This document shows positions 1-6,886 of a stretch of DNA of 18,779 nt, one piece after another. The notes beneath the pieces were generated by a model. That model was not told the DNA's origin. It saw nothing but the letters and a program-made list of their open reading frames with translations, and did not search any database. This DNA is from JAVBNW01 sp031551255 (GTDB lineage: Bacteria > Bacillota > Clostridia > Christensenellales > UBA1750). The stretch's first letter is position 1. Every line of letters starts with the position of its first letter. The stretch is from positions 1 through 18,779 of the forward strand of contig JAVBNW010000030.1 in NCBI GenBank assembly GCA_031551255.1, in the 5' to 3' direction. A program made the position numbers and the translations under genes.

Positions 1-2
1 CC

Positions 3-320
3 CCGCCGGAACGGCCGGTGAGCGTGGGCTATGCCGACCGCGCCGGGCACGCGGACACCGCCGACGAAGCCGAGAAGGCGTCGGAGGCCGCCCTGGCGTA
101 CGAAGCCGACAGGGCAAAGACGGCGGACAAGGCGACGACCGCCGACACCGCCGCCAACGCGACCAACGCCACCTTAGCGCAGCGCGCGCTGCGGGTGTCG
201 GACCGCATCAACGCCGGGCAAATCGAAATCGCCTACGCGGGCAACAACCTGTTTCGCCTGCGCGCCGTCAACATGGACGGCAACGCGGTATCCGGCTGGG
301 TGTCCTTGGCGACGACGTAA
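3..320 (+). CDS. Phage tail protein, C-terminal part (Ala/Asp-repeat), partial at left edge
   Basis: The reading frame is open to the window's left edge. The first possible start (GTG at 18) has no Shine-Dalgarno sequence, so I read this as the 3' end of a longer gene. About 55 residues carry a low-complexity A-D-x-A repeat (for example YADRAGHADTADEAEKA), followed by a compact C-terminal segment of about 40 residues with alternating hydrophobic residues ending in GWVSLATT. ADxA-type repeats are common in the shafts of phage tail fibres and baseplate proteins, where they form extended or trimeric rods. The next gene downstream is a baseplate/receptor-binding protein, so a structural tail role is likely. 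The exact family is not recognised. Confidence 0.6.
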   Translation, partial: PPERPVSVGYADRAGHADTADEAEKASEAALAYEADRAKTADKATTADTAANATNATLAQRALRVSDRINAGQIEIAYAGNNLFRLRAVNMDGNAVSGWVSLATT

Positions 321-351
321 CCATATCGGCAATCGAAATAGAGGTGATGTT

Positions 352-2325
352 ATGGATCCCATCATAATCCCCGTCAGCCTGCGGGCCGTTGCCACCGCGC
401 CGGCGCAACCGCTGGGCATGACGCTTGTTCAGGGCGACGTGCGCGCGCATAGGCTGCGCATCAAGATCTTTGACGGCGCGGTAGAGTTCGACTACGGCAG
501 CGTTACAGCCGCGCGCGTGATCTTCGTGAAGCCGGACGGCACCCGCGTGCGCGGCGACGCTCAACTCACCGGCGAAGGCATCCTGTACGACCTTGGATCG
601 ACGGAGCTGCAAGCTCCCGGCGCGGTAGCCGGAGCGGTGCAGCTTTGGGCGGGCGACGAGTGCCGGTTGACCAGTTCCATGTTCACATTTGGGGTGGCCG
701 CCGATCCGCTGAGCGTCGGCGCGGTGGAAAGCACGTCGTCGCTGCCGGAGCTGGAAGCGCTGTACGCGCAAATGCTGGATGCCATGAATACCGTGCAGGG
801 CTGGGTGGACGACCCCGAGCAGCTGCGCGGTCCGGAGGGACAGCCGGGCCCTGTGGGGACGGGGGGACCGCCCGGACCGGTTGGCCCGGCGGGCGAAGAA
901 GGGCCTGCCGGGCAGGACGGCCCGCCGGGACCGGTCGGGCCACAGGGGACAGGGCTGCAAGTGCTGGGGTTATGCGCTACGCTGGGGGCGCTACAAGTCG
1001 CCCATGCCACTGGCGCACAAGGCGACGCGTGGGCGGTGGGCGCCGCCGACGACAACACGATCTACGTTTGGGACGTCGATGCCGCCGCGTGGGTGGACGT
1101 CGGCAAGCTGGCGGGGCCGCCCGGGCCGGAGGGGCCTAAGGGCGAAGCGGGAGCCGCCGGTGCGGACGGCCCGCCGGGACCGCCCGGCCCGGCCGGAAGC
1201 GAAGGCCCCACGGGACCGCCGGGGCCGGCGGGCAGCCAGGGCGAAACGGGAGCACAAGGGCCAAGGGGCGATCCGGCGGTCGTGAACGGCAAAAGCGGCG
1301 CGGAAATCACGCTGGCCGCGCCGGACATAGGGTATACGCCCGCCGACGAGGACAACGACGCATCCGAGACGGCGCGGGGCATCGACAACGCCTACGCGCT
1401 GGCGAAACAGGCTTTCACGCGTGGCAATGAGGTGCGGGCCGACCTGATTGCCGTGGTAGGCGACACCGGTCCGAATGCGACGTTCGAGGAGGCCATAGCG
1501 GCGATTAGCACGGACAAAACAACCCTAGCCGCGAATCTTACCGACAAAGGGCAAGCGTCAACGCCCGATGAGCCGCTGGCAACGCTTGCCGCGCGTGTTG
1601 GGCAAATCCGTGTGCCCGTTTTTTCGTTCAACGGCAATTATGAAGAGTATGACGACGCGACATACCACTACGTGCGGCTGCTATCATCCGGGAATATCAC
1701 ATTTTCGGCGGCAAAAACGATCGACGTATTCCTTGTCGGCGCTGGTGCCGGTGGAGGGATTGGTGGCGGCGGTAGCGGATATACGAGCACGCATCGCAAC
1801 TTGACGCCCGCTACAAGCGTCCCCATCCCCGTAATCGTGGGTACAGGCGGAGCGGCCGCCAGCAACGGCGGTTACAGCCAATACCAGGATAGCAACTACC
1901 GGGCGCTGGGAGGCAACACCAGCACGGCGTCACAGTATGGCGGGGATAACGGTGGCAACGGTGGTTCCGGCGGCGGACTTGGCAATACGCAACCATATGC
2001 CTCGCGCGGCGGATCTAATGGCAGTGACGCAAACTCCCCCACAAGCGGAGGCCAGACGCCCGGGACTGGACAGCACACCACGACACGCGCATTCGGGGAG
2101 GCGACGGGCGATCTATATGCGGGGGGCGGTGGCGGTGGCGTACCATCTTCGGCCAGCTCAGCGGCAAGCGGAGGGCAGGGTGGCGGCGGACAAGGCGGCG
2201 GCGGGCAATACGCCGAACAAGCCACCAACGGCACACCCAACACGGGCGGCGGCGGTGGCGGTGCATTCACCGGTACGAATGGTACCGGCGGCAGCGGGAT
2301 TGTGATTGTGAGGTGGGCGCTATGA
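352..2325 (+). CDS. BppU-type phage baseplate/receptor-binding protein with collagen-like and Gly-rich regions
   Basis: A 657-residue tail-tip protein that probably mediates host recognition. Residues 1-125 resemble the BppU N-terminal baseplate domain of Firmicutes phages. Residues 160-200 and 255-307 are two collagen-like Gly-X-Y tracts. They are separated by a small insert (about 203-254) containing GDAWAVG, YVW and W-V-D-V-G, as in other phage tail spacer modules. VNGKSGAEITLAAPDIG (311-327) is a linker commonly seen in tail fibres. From about 425 to the end the chain is Gly-rich, with blocks of GGGG, and closes with GSGIVIVRW; this is typical of Gly-rich receptor-binding domains with polyglycine helices. 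The start is set by GAGGTGAT about 5 nt upstream. The stop overlaps the next gene's start (ATGA). Domain limits are read by eye. Confidence 0.8.
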   Translation: MDPIIIPVSLRAVATAPAQPLGMTLVQGDVRAHRLRIKIFDGAVEFDYGSVTAARVIFVKPDGTRVRGDAQLTGEGILYDLGSTELQAPGAVAGAVQLWAGDECRLTSSMFTFGVAADPLSVGAVESTSSLPELEALYAQMLDAMNTVQGWVDDPEQLRGPEGQPGPVGTGGPPGPVGPAGEEGPAGQDGPPGPVGPQGTGLQVLGLCATLGALQVAHATGAQGDAWAVGAADDNTIYVWDVDAAAWVDVGKLAGPPGPEGPKGEAGAAGADGPPGPPGPAGSEGPTGPPGPAGSQGETGAQGPRGDPAVVNGKSGAEITLAAPDIGYTPADEDNDASETARGIDNAYALAKQAFTRGNEVRADLIAVVGDTGPNATFEEAIAAISTDKTTLAANLTDKGQASTPDEPLATLAARVGQIRVPVFSFNGNYEEYDDATYHYVRLLSSGNITFSAAKTIDVFLVGAGAGGGIGGGGSGYTSTHRNLTPATSVPIPVIVGTGGAAASNGGYSQYQDSNYRALGGNTSTASQYGGDNGGNGGSGGGLGNTQPYASRGGSNGSDANSPTSGGQTPGTGQHTTTRAFGEATGDLYAGGGGGGVPSSASSAASGGQGGGGQGGGGQYAEQATNGTPNTGGGGGGAFTGTNGTGGSGIVIVRWAL

Positions 2326-2567
2326 CGTACGCCAAGATTATTGATGGCTTAGTAGACAATCTGTTTGAGCTTGAGCCGCGCAACGCGGGTGATTTCCCCA
2401 CCGCCGTAGCTGCCGATCCCGAAAGAGTAGGGGCCGTAGCGATTGGAGACACCTACACAGAGGGGCGTTTTTACCGTGCCGGGTCGCTGGTGCGGAGTCA
2501 ACACGAAATAATGGCTGAGATGCAAGCGGCGGTCGAAATGTTGCTGGGAGGCGATGCACTTGGATAG
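2322..2567 (+). CDS. Small phage tail-associated protein of unknown function
   Basis: An 81-residue protein starting MTYAKIIDGLV. I chose the ATG at 2322 because it overlaps the preceding stop (ATGA, translational coupling) and a GAGGTGGG ribosome site lies just upstream; an in-frame start at 2313 has a poorer context. The pattern K-I-I-D-G-L-V-D-N at the front, VAIGDTY then F-Y-R-A-G near residues 41-57, and a helical tail (HEIMAEMQAAVEMLL) resemble small proteins often encoded between tail-fibre and lysis genes of Firmicutes phages. These may be fibre-assembly or tip proteins. I do not recognise a named family. It overlaps the next gene by 14 nt. Confidence 0.65.
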   Translation: MTYAKIIDGLVDNLFELEPRNAGDFPTAVAADPERVGAVAIGDTYTEGRFYRAGSLVRSQHEIMAEMQAAVEMLLGGDALG

Positions 2568-2988
2568 CTTGCTTGACAGGGCTCGCGCCATGCGGGCGTG
2601 GATGCAGACGCTTGCGCGATATGTCCCAGTGGAGAAGGCGATCGAGATGCCTTCTTTTTTTGATCCTTGGCGGTCGGAAGACTCCTACAAGCGCGGCGAC
2701 AAGCGCATCTGCCCCCTGGACGGCAACCTGTACAATTGCATCGCTGCCGAGGGCGTCGCGGTGCAGCCCAACCCCACATGGCAACCCAGCGTTGCCCCGT
2801 CTCTGTGGGCGCGTATCGACGATCCGGCGGAGGAGTGGCCACCGTGGCGGCAGCCGGTGAGCGCAGAGACGGCCTACGCGATAGGCGCGAAGGTATCATA
2901 TAACGGCAAGCGGTATGTATCTAAGATCCCGGCCAACACGACGGAACCGGGGACGGACGCAAGATGGTGGCAGGAGGTGACGACCTAA
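2554..2988 (+). CDS. Phage protein with two carbohydrate-binding-like (CBM5/12-type) repeats
   Basis: A 144-residue protein whose start overlaps the previous gene by 14 nt, with GGGAGG directly upstream. Residues 1-35 form a helix. Two similar modules follow: about 38-88 (PWR..D.YKRGDKR, then GNLYNCIAAEG, then PTWQPSVAPSLWARI) and about 97-144 (PWRQP..AETAYAIGAKVSYNGKRYVSK, then PGTDARWWQEV). The order aromatic, Y-x-x-G-x-x-V, Y-N-G-x-x-Y, W-W is characteristic of small chitin/cellulose-binding (ChiA1/CBM5/12-like) folds, which occur in many phage tail proteins. The likely role is binding to surface glycan next to the receptor-binding protein, inferred from motif and position. The stop overlaps the endolysin start by 1 nt (TAATG). 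Confidence 0.72.
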   Translation: MHLDSLLDRARAMRAWMQTLARYVPVEKAIEMPSFFDPWRSEDSYKRGDKRICPLDGNLYNCIAAEGVAVQPNPTWQPSVAPSLWARIDDPAEEWPPWRQPVSAETAYAIGAKVSYNGKRYVSKIPANTTEPGTDARWWQEVTT

Positions 2989-3869
2989 TGGAGCACAAAG
3001 GCATTGACGTATCCGCCCACAACGGGCGGATCGATTGGCGGCGTGTGCGGGCGGCGGGCATCGACTTCGCGATGGTGCGCATCGGCATAGGCAGCCGGAA
3101 GAACACTCCGACGCCCGATAAGCGGTGGGCCGAGAATGTCGAGGGCGCGCTGGCGGCGGGACTGGACGCGGGGGCGTACCTGTACAGCTATGCGCTGGAT
3201 GAAAAGGCCGCCCGACAGGAGGCCGAGTTCGCGCTGCGCACGATCGAGCCCTATCGTGGGCGGCTGACCTATCCCATCGCGTACGACATCGAGGACAAGT
3301 CGCAGGCGGGGCTTGGCAGGGCGACGCTCACGCTGATGTGCGCGGCGTTTTGCGGCGCGCTCGCGGCGGCGGGCTGGCGGCCCATGGTATACGCGAACCT
3401 GGATTGGCTGCGCAACAAACTTGCGATCGACTCGGCCGCCATGGACATTTGGCTGGCGCAGTGGGCAGTCAAGCCCACCTATACCGGCCGCACCTGCATA
3501 TGGCAGCACAGCGATAAGGGCCGCGTGGACGGCATCGGCGGCAGCGTCGATATGAACATCGCCTACGAAGATTACCCGGCGCTCGTGCGGCGCGTGGGCT
3601 TGAACGGCTTTGCGCCGGAGGAGGGCGCGGCAACCGTCAAGCCAGATGTAGAGCCGGCGGCGCAACGTCCCATGCTCAGGCGTGGGGATAGGGGCGATGA
3701 CGTGTTCTACCTGCAGCGCCGCTTAATCGCCGAGGGATACCCGTGCGGCCCTGTGGATGGGGCCTTTGGAGAAAAGACCGAAATTGCGGTAACGGCGTAT
3801 CAGCGGACAAACCCGTCTGCGGCCGACGTCATTGTAGGGCCGAAGACGTGGGCCGCGCTTGAGATGTAG
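2988..3869 (+). CDS. Phage endolysin: GH25 muramidase with C-terminal peptidoglycan-binding domain
   Basis: A 293-residue N-acetylmuramidase that would cleave the glycan strands of peptidoglycan at lysis. The start is the ATG at 2988, preceded by GGAGGTGA at 7 nt. GH25 signatures are GIDVSAHNGRIDW (Asp7), the strand YPIAYDIED with the acidic pair Asp100 and Glu102, DIWLAQWA, and WQHSDKGRVDGIGGSVDMN at the end of the barrel (about residues 1-200). A linker leads to a peptidoglycan-binding type 1 domain (about 228-293) containing LRRGDRGDDVFYLQRRL, VDGAFGEKTE and VGPKTWAAL. No signal peptide is present, so export depends on the downstream holin. Size and layout are normal for phage endolysins of this group. 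Confidence 0.93.
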   Translation: MEHKGIDVSAHNGRIDWRRVRAAGIDFAMVRIGIGSRKNTPTPDKRWAENVEGALAAGLDAGAYLYSYALDEKAARQEAEFALRTIEPYRGRLTYPIAYDIEDKSQAGLGRATLTLMCAAFCGALAAAGWRPMVYANLDWLRNKLAIDSAAMDIWLAQWAVKPTYTGRTCIWQHSDKGRVDGIGGSVDMNIAYEDYPALVRRVGLNGFAPEEGAATVKPDVEPAAQRPMLRRGDRGDDVFYLQRRLIAEGYPCGPVDGAFGEKTEIAVTAYQRTNPSAADVIVGPKTWAALEM

Positions 3870-3882
3870 GAGGGGTATGCAT

Positions 3883-4290
3883 ATGGAGTTCAATTTCGTA
3901 GTGGCGGGCAAAGGGGCGGTCGCCGTGGCCGCCGGGGTATTGGCGTGGCTGTTCGGGCCGTGGGATCCGCTCATCGCCGTATTGCTGGCGCTGGTGGCGA
4001 TAGACTACGTTTCCGGCGTCGCGAGCGCCGCCGCGCGCAGGGAGCTTTCCAGCGCCCAGGGGTTTCGGGGGCTCGTGAAGAAGATCGGCATCTTTGCGAT
4101 CGTGGCGGTCGCTTCGCTGGCGGACAGGGTGGTGCCCGCGGCGAACGGCGCGCTGCGTTCGGCGGCGTGCGCGTTTTATATCGCGAATGAGGGGCTGTCC
4201 GTGCTCGAAAATTGGGGGAATATTGGGCTGCCGTTGCCGGATGTGCTGAAAAAGGCACTGGCGCAATTGAAAGATAAAAAGGAAGAATAG
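3883..4290 (+). CDS. Phage holin (toxin secretion/phage lysis holin family)
   Basis: A 135-residue membrane protein expected to form the pores that release the endolysin. I prefer the ATG at 3883 (MEFNFV), 9 nt after GGAGG; the ATG at 3877 is closer to the ribosome site and adds only two residues. Hydrophobic segments lie at about 8-45 (VAGKGAVAVAAGVLAWLFG, then PLIAVLLALVAIDYVSGV). A basic loop (ARRELSSAQGFRGLVKK) follows, then a hydrophobic stretch at about 70-85 and a further one near ALRSAACAFYIANEGLSVLEN. The IDYVSGV motif, the SAQGFRGLVKKI motif and the lysine-rich tail (LKDKKEE) fit the Cph1/TIGR01593-type holins of clostridial phages. The gene begins 13 nt after the endolysin stop and is the last gene before the terminator. 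Confidence 0.88.
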   Translation: MEFNFVVAGKGAVAVAAGVLAWLFGPWDPLIAVLLALVAIDYVSGVASAAARRELSSAQGFRGLVKKIGIFAIVAVASLADRVVPAANGALRSAACAFYIANEGLSVLENWGNIGLPLPDVLKKALAQLKDKKEE

Positions 4291-4297
4291 CAGCAAC

Positions 4298-4324
4298 CCG
4301 GTCGCTTCGGCGGCCGGTTTTTTT
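4298..4324 (+). terminator. Rho-independent terminator of the phage late/lysis operon
   Basis: An 8-bp GC-rich stem (CCGGTCGC / GCGGCCGG, one G-U pair) with a TTCG tetraloop, followed by seven T. It starts 8 nt after the holin stop. Confidence 0.92.
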
Positions 4325-4413
4325 CCTATGATGAAATGGAATCCAGAAGCCATATGCATGAAAACTTGAAAGATTATGCAGCCAAGCAGTCGACCCAGAA
4401 AGCATGGTTTTGA

Positions 4414-4435
4414 AAAAGGTTGCCAAAAGGTTGCC
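4414..4435. repeat. Tandem direct repeat near prophage end (candidate integrase arm sites)
   Basis: Two head-to-tail copies of the 11-nt unit AAAAGGTTGCC (4414-4424 and 4425-4435), one helical turn apart, lie in the non-coding DNA between the phage lysis terminator and the tRNA-Met terminator. Short direct repeats beside attachment sites often act as arm-type binding sites of tyrosine integrases; that role is inferred from position. The rest of 4325-4463 shows no gene. Confidence 0.35.
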
Positions 4436-4463
4436 ACATTCCACGAAACGCCCGAGGTAAGTG

Positions 4464-4504
4464 AAAAATAAAAATCCCCGCTGCCCAACTGGCAGTAGGG
4501 ATTT
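4464..4504 (-). terminator. Rho-independent terminator of the tRNA operon
   Basis: On the - strand an AAATCCC / GGGATTT stem and an inner CTGCC / GGCAG stem are separated by a small 2+2 internal loop. TTATTTTT follows. The hairpin begins 3 nt after the encoded CCA end of the elongator tRNA-Met. Confidence 0.82.
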
Positions 4505-4507
4505 GCA

Positions 4508-4584
4508 TGGTAGCGGCGGTCGGATTTGAACCAACGACACTCCGGGTATGAACCGAATGCTCTAGCCAACTGAGCTACGCCGCC
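4508..4584 (-). tRNA. tRNA-Met (CAT), elongator type
   Basis: A 77-nt gene with an encoded CCA end (4508-4510). The acceptor is GGCGGCG paired with CGCCGCT (G1-U72 wobble). A normal D arm (AGCTCAGTTGGCTAGAGC) is followed by anticodon stem TTCGG/CCGGA with loop TTCATAC (anticodon CAT, A37), a 5-nt variable loop, and T arm GTTGG-TTCAAAT-CCGAC. The paired acceptor and the lack of three consecutive GC pairs in the anticodon stem argue for elongator rather than initiator Met. A tRNA-Ile2 with modified CAT is a less likely alternative. It is the second gene of a two-tRNA operon, and its 3' end faces the prophage, which makes it a candidate attB. Confidence 0.95.
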
Positions 4585-4590
4585 ACATGG

Positions 4591-4618
4591 GATACGCACG
4601 CCATTCGGCATGCGTATC
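4591..4618. other. Hairpin between the two tRNA genes
   Basis: A perfect 8-bp inverted repeat (GATACGCA / TGCGTATC) with an inner GCC/GGC pairing fills the 36-nt spacer between the tRNAs. It has no T tract, so it is probably a structural element of the tRNA precursor rather than a terminator. Confidence 0.5.
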
Positions 4619-4620
4619 AT

Positions 4621-4698
<78 letters not shown>

Positions 4699-4729
4699 AT
4701 GTATATGCCCCCAACAGGGAGCAAAAAGA

Positions 4730-4759
4730 ATTATACCCTGCCCAGTGGGAATCTGTCAA
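4730..4759 (-). promoter_or_regulatory. Sigma-A promoter of the tRNA operon
   Basis: On the - strand TTGACA (4759-4754), an 18-nt spacer, and TATAAT (4735-4730), both perfect consensus hexamers. The -10 box is about 31 nt before the initiator tRNA. It lies just beyond the ppx-type gene's stop, so the tRNAs are transcribed independently of that gene. Confidence 0.9.
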
Positions 4760-4763
4760 GCCT

Positions 4764-5648
4764 CTACTGCGATTTTTCGTCCAGAATTATTTTGTTCTTT
4801 AGCATGGCGTCGAGCATGGCATCCAGCCCGTCGGTAGTTCTTACGAAAACCTGTGCAGTATGAAACGCCCGCATCCAACCTAACAAGATGCAGCATCCCG
4901 CCACGATCACCTTTCCCCGGCCCTTTTGCATGCCGGGCAGCGAATCTCTATCCGCCTCCGGCAAGGCGGCAAGGCGGGTTATCCAAGCCTGCACCAATGT
5001 GTCGGTCAATAAAAATCCATCCACGAGCGCCGGCTCGTATACGTGCAACCTTTTTTCCAAAGCGGCGAGCGTCGTTACGGTGCCTGCTACGGCCAAAACC
5101 GGGGTGTCAAGGGGGAGCATACTTGCGTATGGCTTAAAGGCGCATTCCGCCTCTTCAGCCATACTATCAGGCATAAGGCCGCGCTGTGTCGTGTTGACCG
5201 CTCCGATGGGAAGGCTAAAGCTGTTGTTTACAAGGCTGCTTTTTCCGAAAGCCGTTTCTGTCGACCGCCCGCCGATATCCAGCACACATAGGGCCTCTTG
5301 CATATTTGCCGCCGCCCCGGCGAACGCTGCCGCAGCCTCTTCTTCGCCGGAAAGCACGCGCAACTCGGTCTTCAGCAAGCGTGCGGCGGCCTTGGCAAAA
5401 GCTTCTTTATTCTTTGCATCCCGCACGGCGCTGGTCGCGTACGCCCCATAGGGAAGGCGGTTCTTCCGCGCCCAGGCGGCAAATCTTGCCGCCGCTGAAA
5501 GCGTTCTGCGTGCCGAGGCCGCACACAGGACTCCGTTTTGCATATTGTCGGCAAGCCTCGTGATGCGCGCAAACCTAACTGTCTTTTCTTGCATCCGGTA
5601 CAGCAAGCGCACAGAATTGCTGCCGATGTCGATCATGGCTCCATCCAT
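4764..5648 (-). CDS. Ppx/GppA family phosphatase (exopolyphosphatase-like)
   Basis: A 294-residue cytoplasmic protein of the actin-like ATPase superfamily that hydrolyses polyphosphate or pppGpp. Motifs: IDIGSNSVRLL at the N-terminus (phosphate 1 loop), VLSGEEEAAAAF, VLDIGGRSTE (phosphate 2, about residue 122) and AVAGTVTTLAAL (adenosine/third loop). K-G-R-G-K-V-I-V-A-G near residue 245 matches the usual conserved R-x-x-x-I-x-x-G region. The length fits the short clostridial form without the C-terminal HD domain. I chose ATG 5648 because AAGGGG lies 6 nt upstream; the longer frame to 5690 would start inside a hairpin and has no ribosome site. The gene follows divIC on the same strand, a common order in Clostridia. 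Confidence 0.85.
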   Translation of the reverse strand: MDGAMIDIGSNSVRLLYRMQEKTVRFARITRLADNMQNGVLCAASARRTLSAAARFAAWARKNRLPYGAYATSAVRDAKNKEAFAKAAARLLKTELRVLSGEEEAAAAFAGAAANMQEALCVLDIGGRSTETAFGKSSLVNNSFSLPIGAVNTTQRGLMPDSMAEEAECAFKPYASMLPLDTPVLAVAGTVTTLAALEKRLHVYEPALVDGFLLTDTLVQAWITRLAALPEADRDSLPGMQKGRGKVIVAGCCILLGWMRAFHTAQVFVRTTDGLDAMLDAMLKNKIILDEKSQ

Positions 5649-5687
5649 ATTGTTCCCCTTCATAACCGGCACGATGTGCAAAGCAGA

Positions 5688-5719
5688 CATTCCCCCGATG
5701 CCTCAGCATCGGGGGAATG
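5688..5719 (-). other. Perfect 14-bp hairpin between divIC and the Ppx/GppA gene
   Basis: CATTCCCCCGATGC and its exact complement flank a 4-nt loop (5702-5705). No T tract follows on the - strand and only a short non-U sequence follows on the + strand, so it is not a classical terminator. It may stabilise or process the divIC-ppx transcript, or act as a weak attenuator. Confidence 0.6.
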
Positions 5720-5742
5720 ATGGACAGCATGCTTTGGCGACT

Positions 5743-6144
5743 TTAGTCGGTTCCAGCGGCGTCATCGACGCCTGCATCGGGCGGCGCGCCGTTTTCTCCA
5801 TCGCCGCTACTCTGCCCATCGACCAAGGGCGCGTCATCTTCCGGTAGAAATTTGATTTCTCCCTCGCGCACATATCCAAGTTGCTCCCTTGCCACGCGTT
5901 CGATGTAGGCGCTTGTGCCGGCGAATTCGATTTGGCGCTCCAGCTTCTCGTTTTTTGCCTTGACCTCGGCAATCTGAGTGGTAAGCACCTGATAATCCTG
6001 TCGCTGAACTCTCTTGGCTTGTTCCTGGTTGATGACGATCCTTGCCATCATAACCATAAGATAGGCGCATCCGAGCAAAACAAAAAATCGCTTAAGCTTC
6101 GCGCCGTTGACGCGTCGCTTGCGGCGAACCTCTCCACTCTCCAT
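5743..6144 (-). CDS. divIC: Septum formation initiator family protein (DivIC/FtsB-like)
   Basis: A 133-residue bitopic membrane protein of the divisome; family members form a complex with FtsL/DivIB to activate septal wall synthesis. It has a basic cytoplasmic N-terminus (RRKRRVNGAKLKR), one membrane helix (about 18-36, FFVLLGCAYLMVMMARIVI) and a coiled coil (about 40-75, with IAEVKAKNEKLERQIEF). The conserved end is YIERVAREQLGYVREGEIKF, the hallmark of the family. An acidic, disordered tail of about 30 residues (EDDAPLVDGQSSGDGENG...) is longer than usual. GGAGG lies 7 nt before the start. Synteny with yabQ and yabP supports DivIC. It has its own sigma-A promoter. Confidence 0.88.
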   Translation of the reverse strand: MESGEVRRKRRVNGAKLKRFFVLLGCAYLMVMMARIVINQEQAKRVQRQDYQVLTTQIAEVKAKNEKLERQIEFAGTSAYIERVAREQLGYVREGEIKFLPEDDAPLVDGQSSGDGENGAPPDAGVDDAAGTD

Positions 6145-6188
6145 GCGTTAGCCTCCATGCCATCTTTTGTAATCCAATAATTGCCTTT

Positions 6189-6218
6189 ATCATAGTAAAC
6201 CGACCGCGTTTTTGTCAA
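6189..6218 (-). promoter_or_regulatory. Sigma-A promoter of divIC
   Basis: On the - strand TTGACA (6218-6213), an 18-nt spacer, and TATGAT (6194-6189), about 45 nt before the divIC start. A vegetative promoter here separates the division gene from the upstream sporulation genes, as expected since divIC is needed during growth. Confidence 0.8.
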
Positions 6219-6233
6219 GGCATATAACAGAAA

Positions 6234-6590
6234 TCAGCGGAACAATTTGACGCCGACCCGCGTTTTTGCGAGCCATGCGGCGAGCTTGCGCAGCAAGCGA
6301 AAAACAGCCATCACCGCGCGCCCGAGCGCCAATTCGAACAGAGCCCATCCGCACGCGAAGCCCAACAGCATATAGGCGCGCAAGTCGCCCGCGCCCGCGT
6401 ACCAAATGGCCGCGAACATCACGGCGCCGGCAACGGCCCAAAATAGCGCATCCACGACCATCGTCGCCATCCGTCCGGCGCCCAACGCAATACGGACGAT
6501 GCGCGCGATATCATACAAGAGCCCCAGCGCCAGCCCGCCGTAGACCGTCGCGAGAAAAACCCACGCCTGGCCAATCGTTGCGAACAGCAT
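6234..6590 (-). CDS. yabQ: Spore cortex biosynthesis protein YabQ
   Basis: A 118-residue membrane protein. YabQ homologues localise to the forespore membranes and are needed for cortex formation. The start MLFATIGQAWVFLATVYGG, with GLALGLLYDIARIVR directly after, is the typical YabQ front: a first helix, then LLYDxxRxxR. Two further hydrophobic helices lie at about 44-64 (VDALFWAVAGAVMFAAIWY) and 70-88 (RAYMLLGFACGWALFELAL), followed by a basic tail. The start codon overlaps the yabP stop (TAATG), so translation is coupled. Length and neighbours (yabP before, divIC after) match the conserved yabP-yabQ-divIC cluster of spore formers. Confidence 0.9.
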   Translation of the reverse strand: MLFATIGQAWVFLATVYGGLALGLLYDIARIVRIALGAGRMATMVVDALFWAVAGAVMFAAIWYAGAGDLRAYMLLGFACGWALFELALGRAVMAVFRLLRKLAAWLAKTRVGVKLFR

Positions 6591-6886
6591 TACTTAAACA
6601 GCTTTGAGAGCAACCCGCCTTGTTTTTGAGCGGGAGCCTGCTCGTAATCCACGCCTAGAATGAAGCCTTCCACCACCAACTGGCCGTCGTCCAAGTTGAG
6701 CTTGGAGATGTGCAGACCTTGACCCACCAGCGCGATAACCCCTGCCTCGGTGACGAGAATCACCTCGTCTTCGTTAAAGCTCTCCACATCCTCAACGCCG
6801 GAAAACACCGCGCGTTCGCGGTTCTCCAGCATGACACTGTGCGTGCGCATGCGCACGCTCTTTTTTTCTTCATAATCCCGCATCAT
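6590..6886 (-). CDS. yabP: Sporulation protein YabP
   Basis: A 98-residue cytoplasmic protein of the YabP/YqfC family, required for spore cortex formation and made in the mother cell in Bacillus. The family pattern is clear: a basic N-terminus, then HSVMLENRERAVFSGVEDV, SFNEDEVILVTEAG, a G-x-G-L-H-I-S-K-L-N-L-D-D-G core and VVEGFILGVDYEQ. GGAGG lies 7 nt before the ATG at 6886, and the resulting length equals the usual 95-100 residues. The open frame continues upstream to 7096 but that part is not YabP-like. In Bacillus an S4-domain gene (yabO/rqcP) precedes yabP; here a cell-wall binding protein does. The tail (QKQGGLLSKLFK) is basic. Confidence 0.9.
   Translation of the reverse strand: MMRDYEEKKSVRMRTHSVMLENRERAVFSGVEDVESFNEDEVILVTEAGVIALVGQGLHISKLNLDDGQLVVEGFILGVDYEQAPAQKQGGLLSKLFK

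Noticed and set aside
352..1270. Collagen-like repeats as a sign of eukaryotic contamination
   Set aside because: Gly-X-Y tracts are common in Firmicutes phage tail proteins, and the neighbours are clear phage genes.
268..2305. Several Pro/Arg-rich frames overlapping the baseplate protein on both strands
   Set aside because: They are translations of collagen-like and Gly-rich coding repeats in wrong frames; none has a ribosome site.
5649..5690. 14-residue extension of the Ppx/GppA protein
   Set aside because: The longer start lies inside a 14-bp hairpin and lacks a ribosome site, while the internal ATG at 5648 has AAGGGG at correct spacing.
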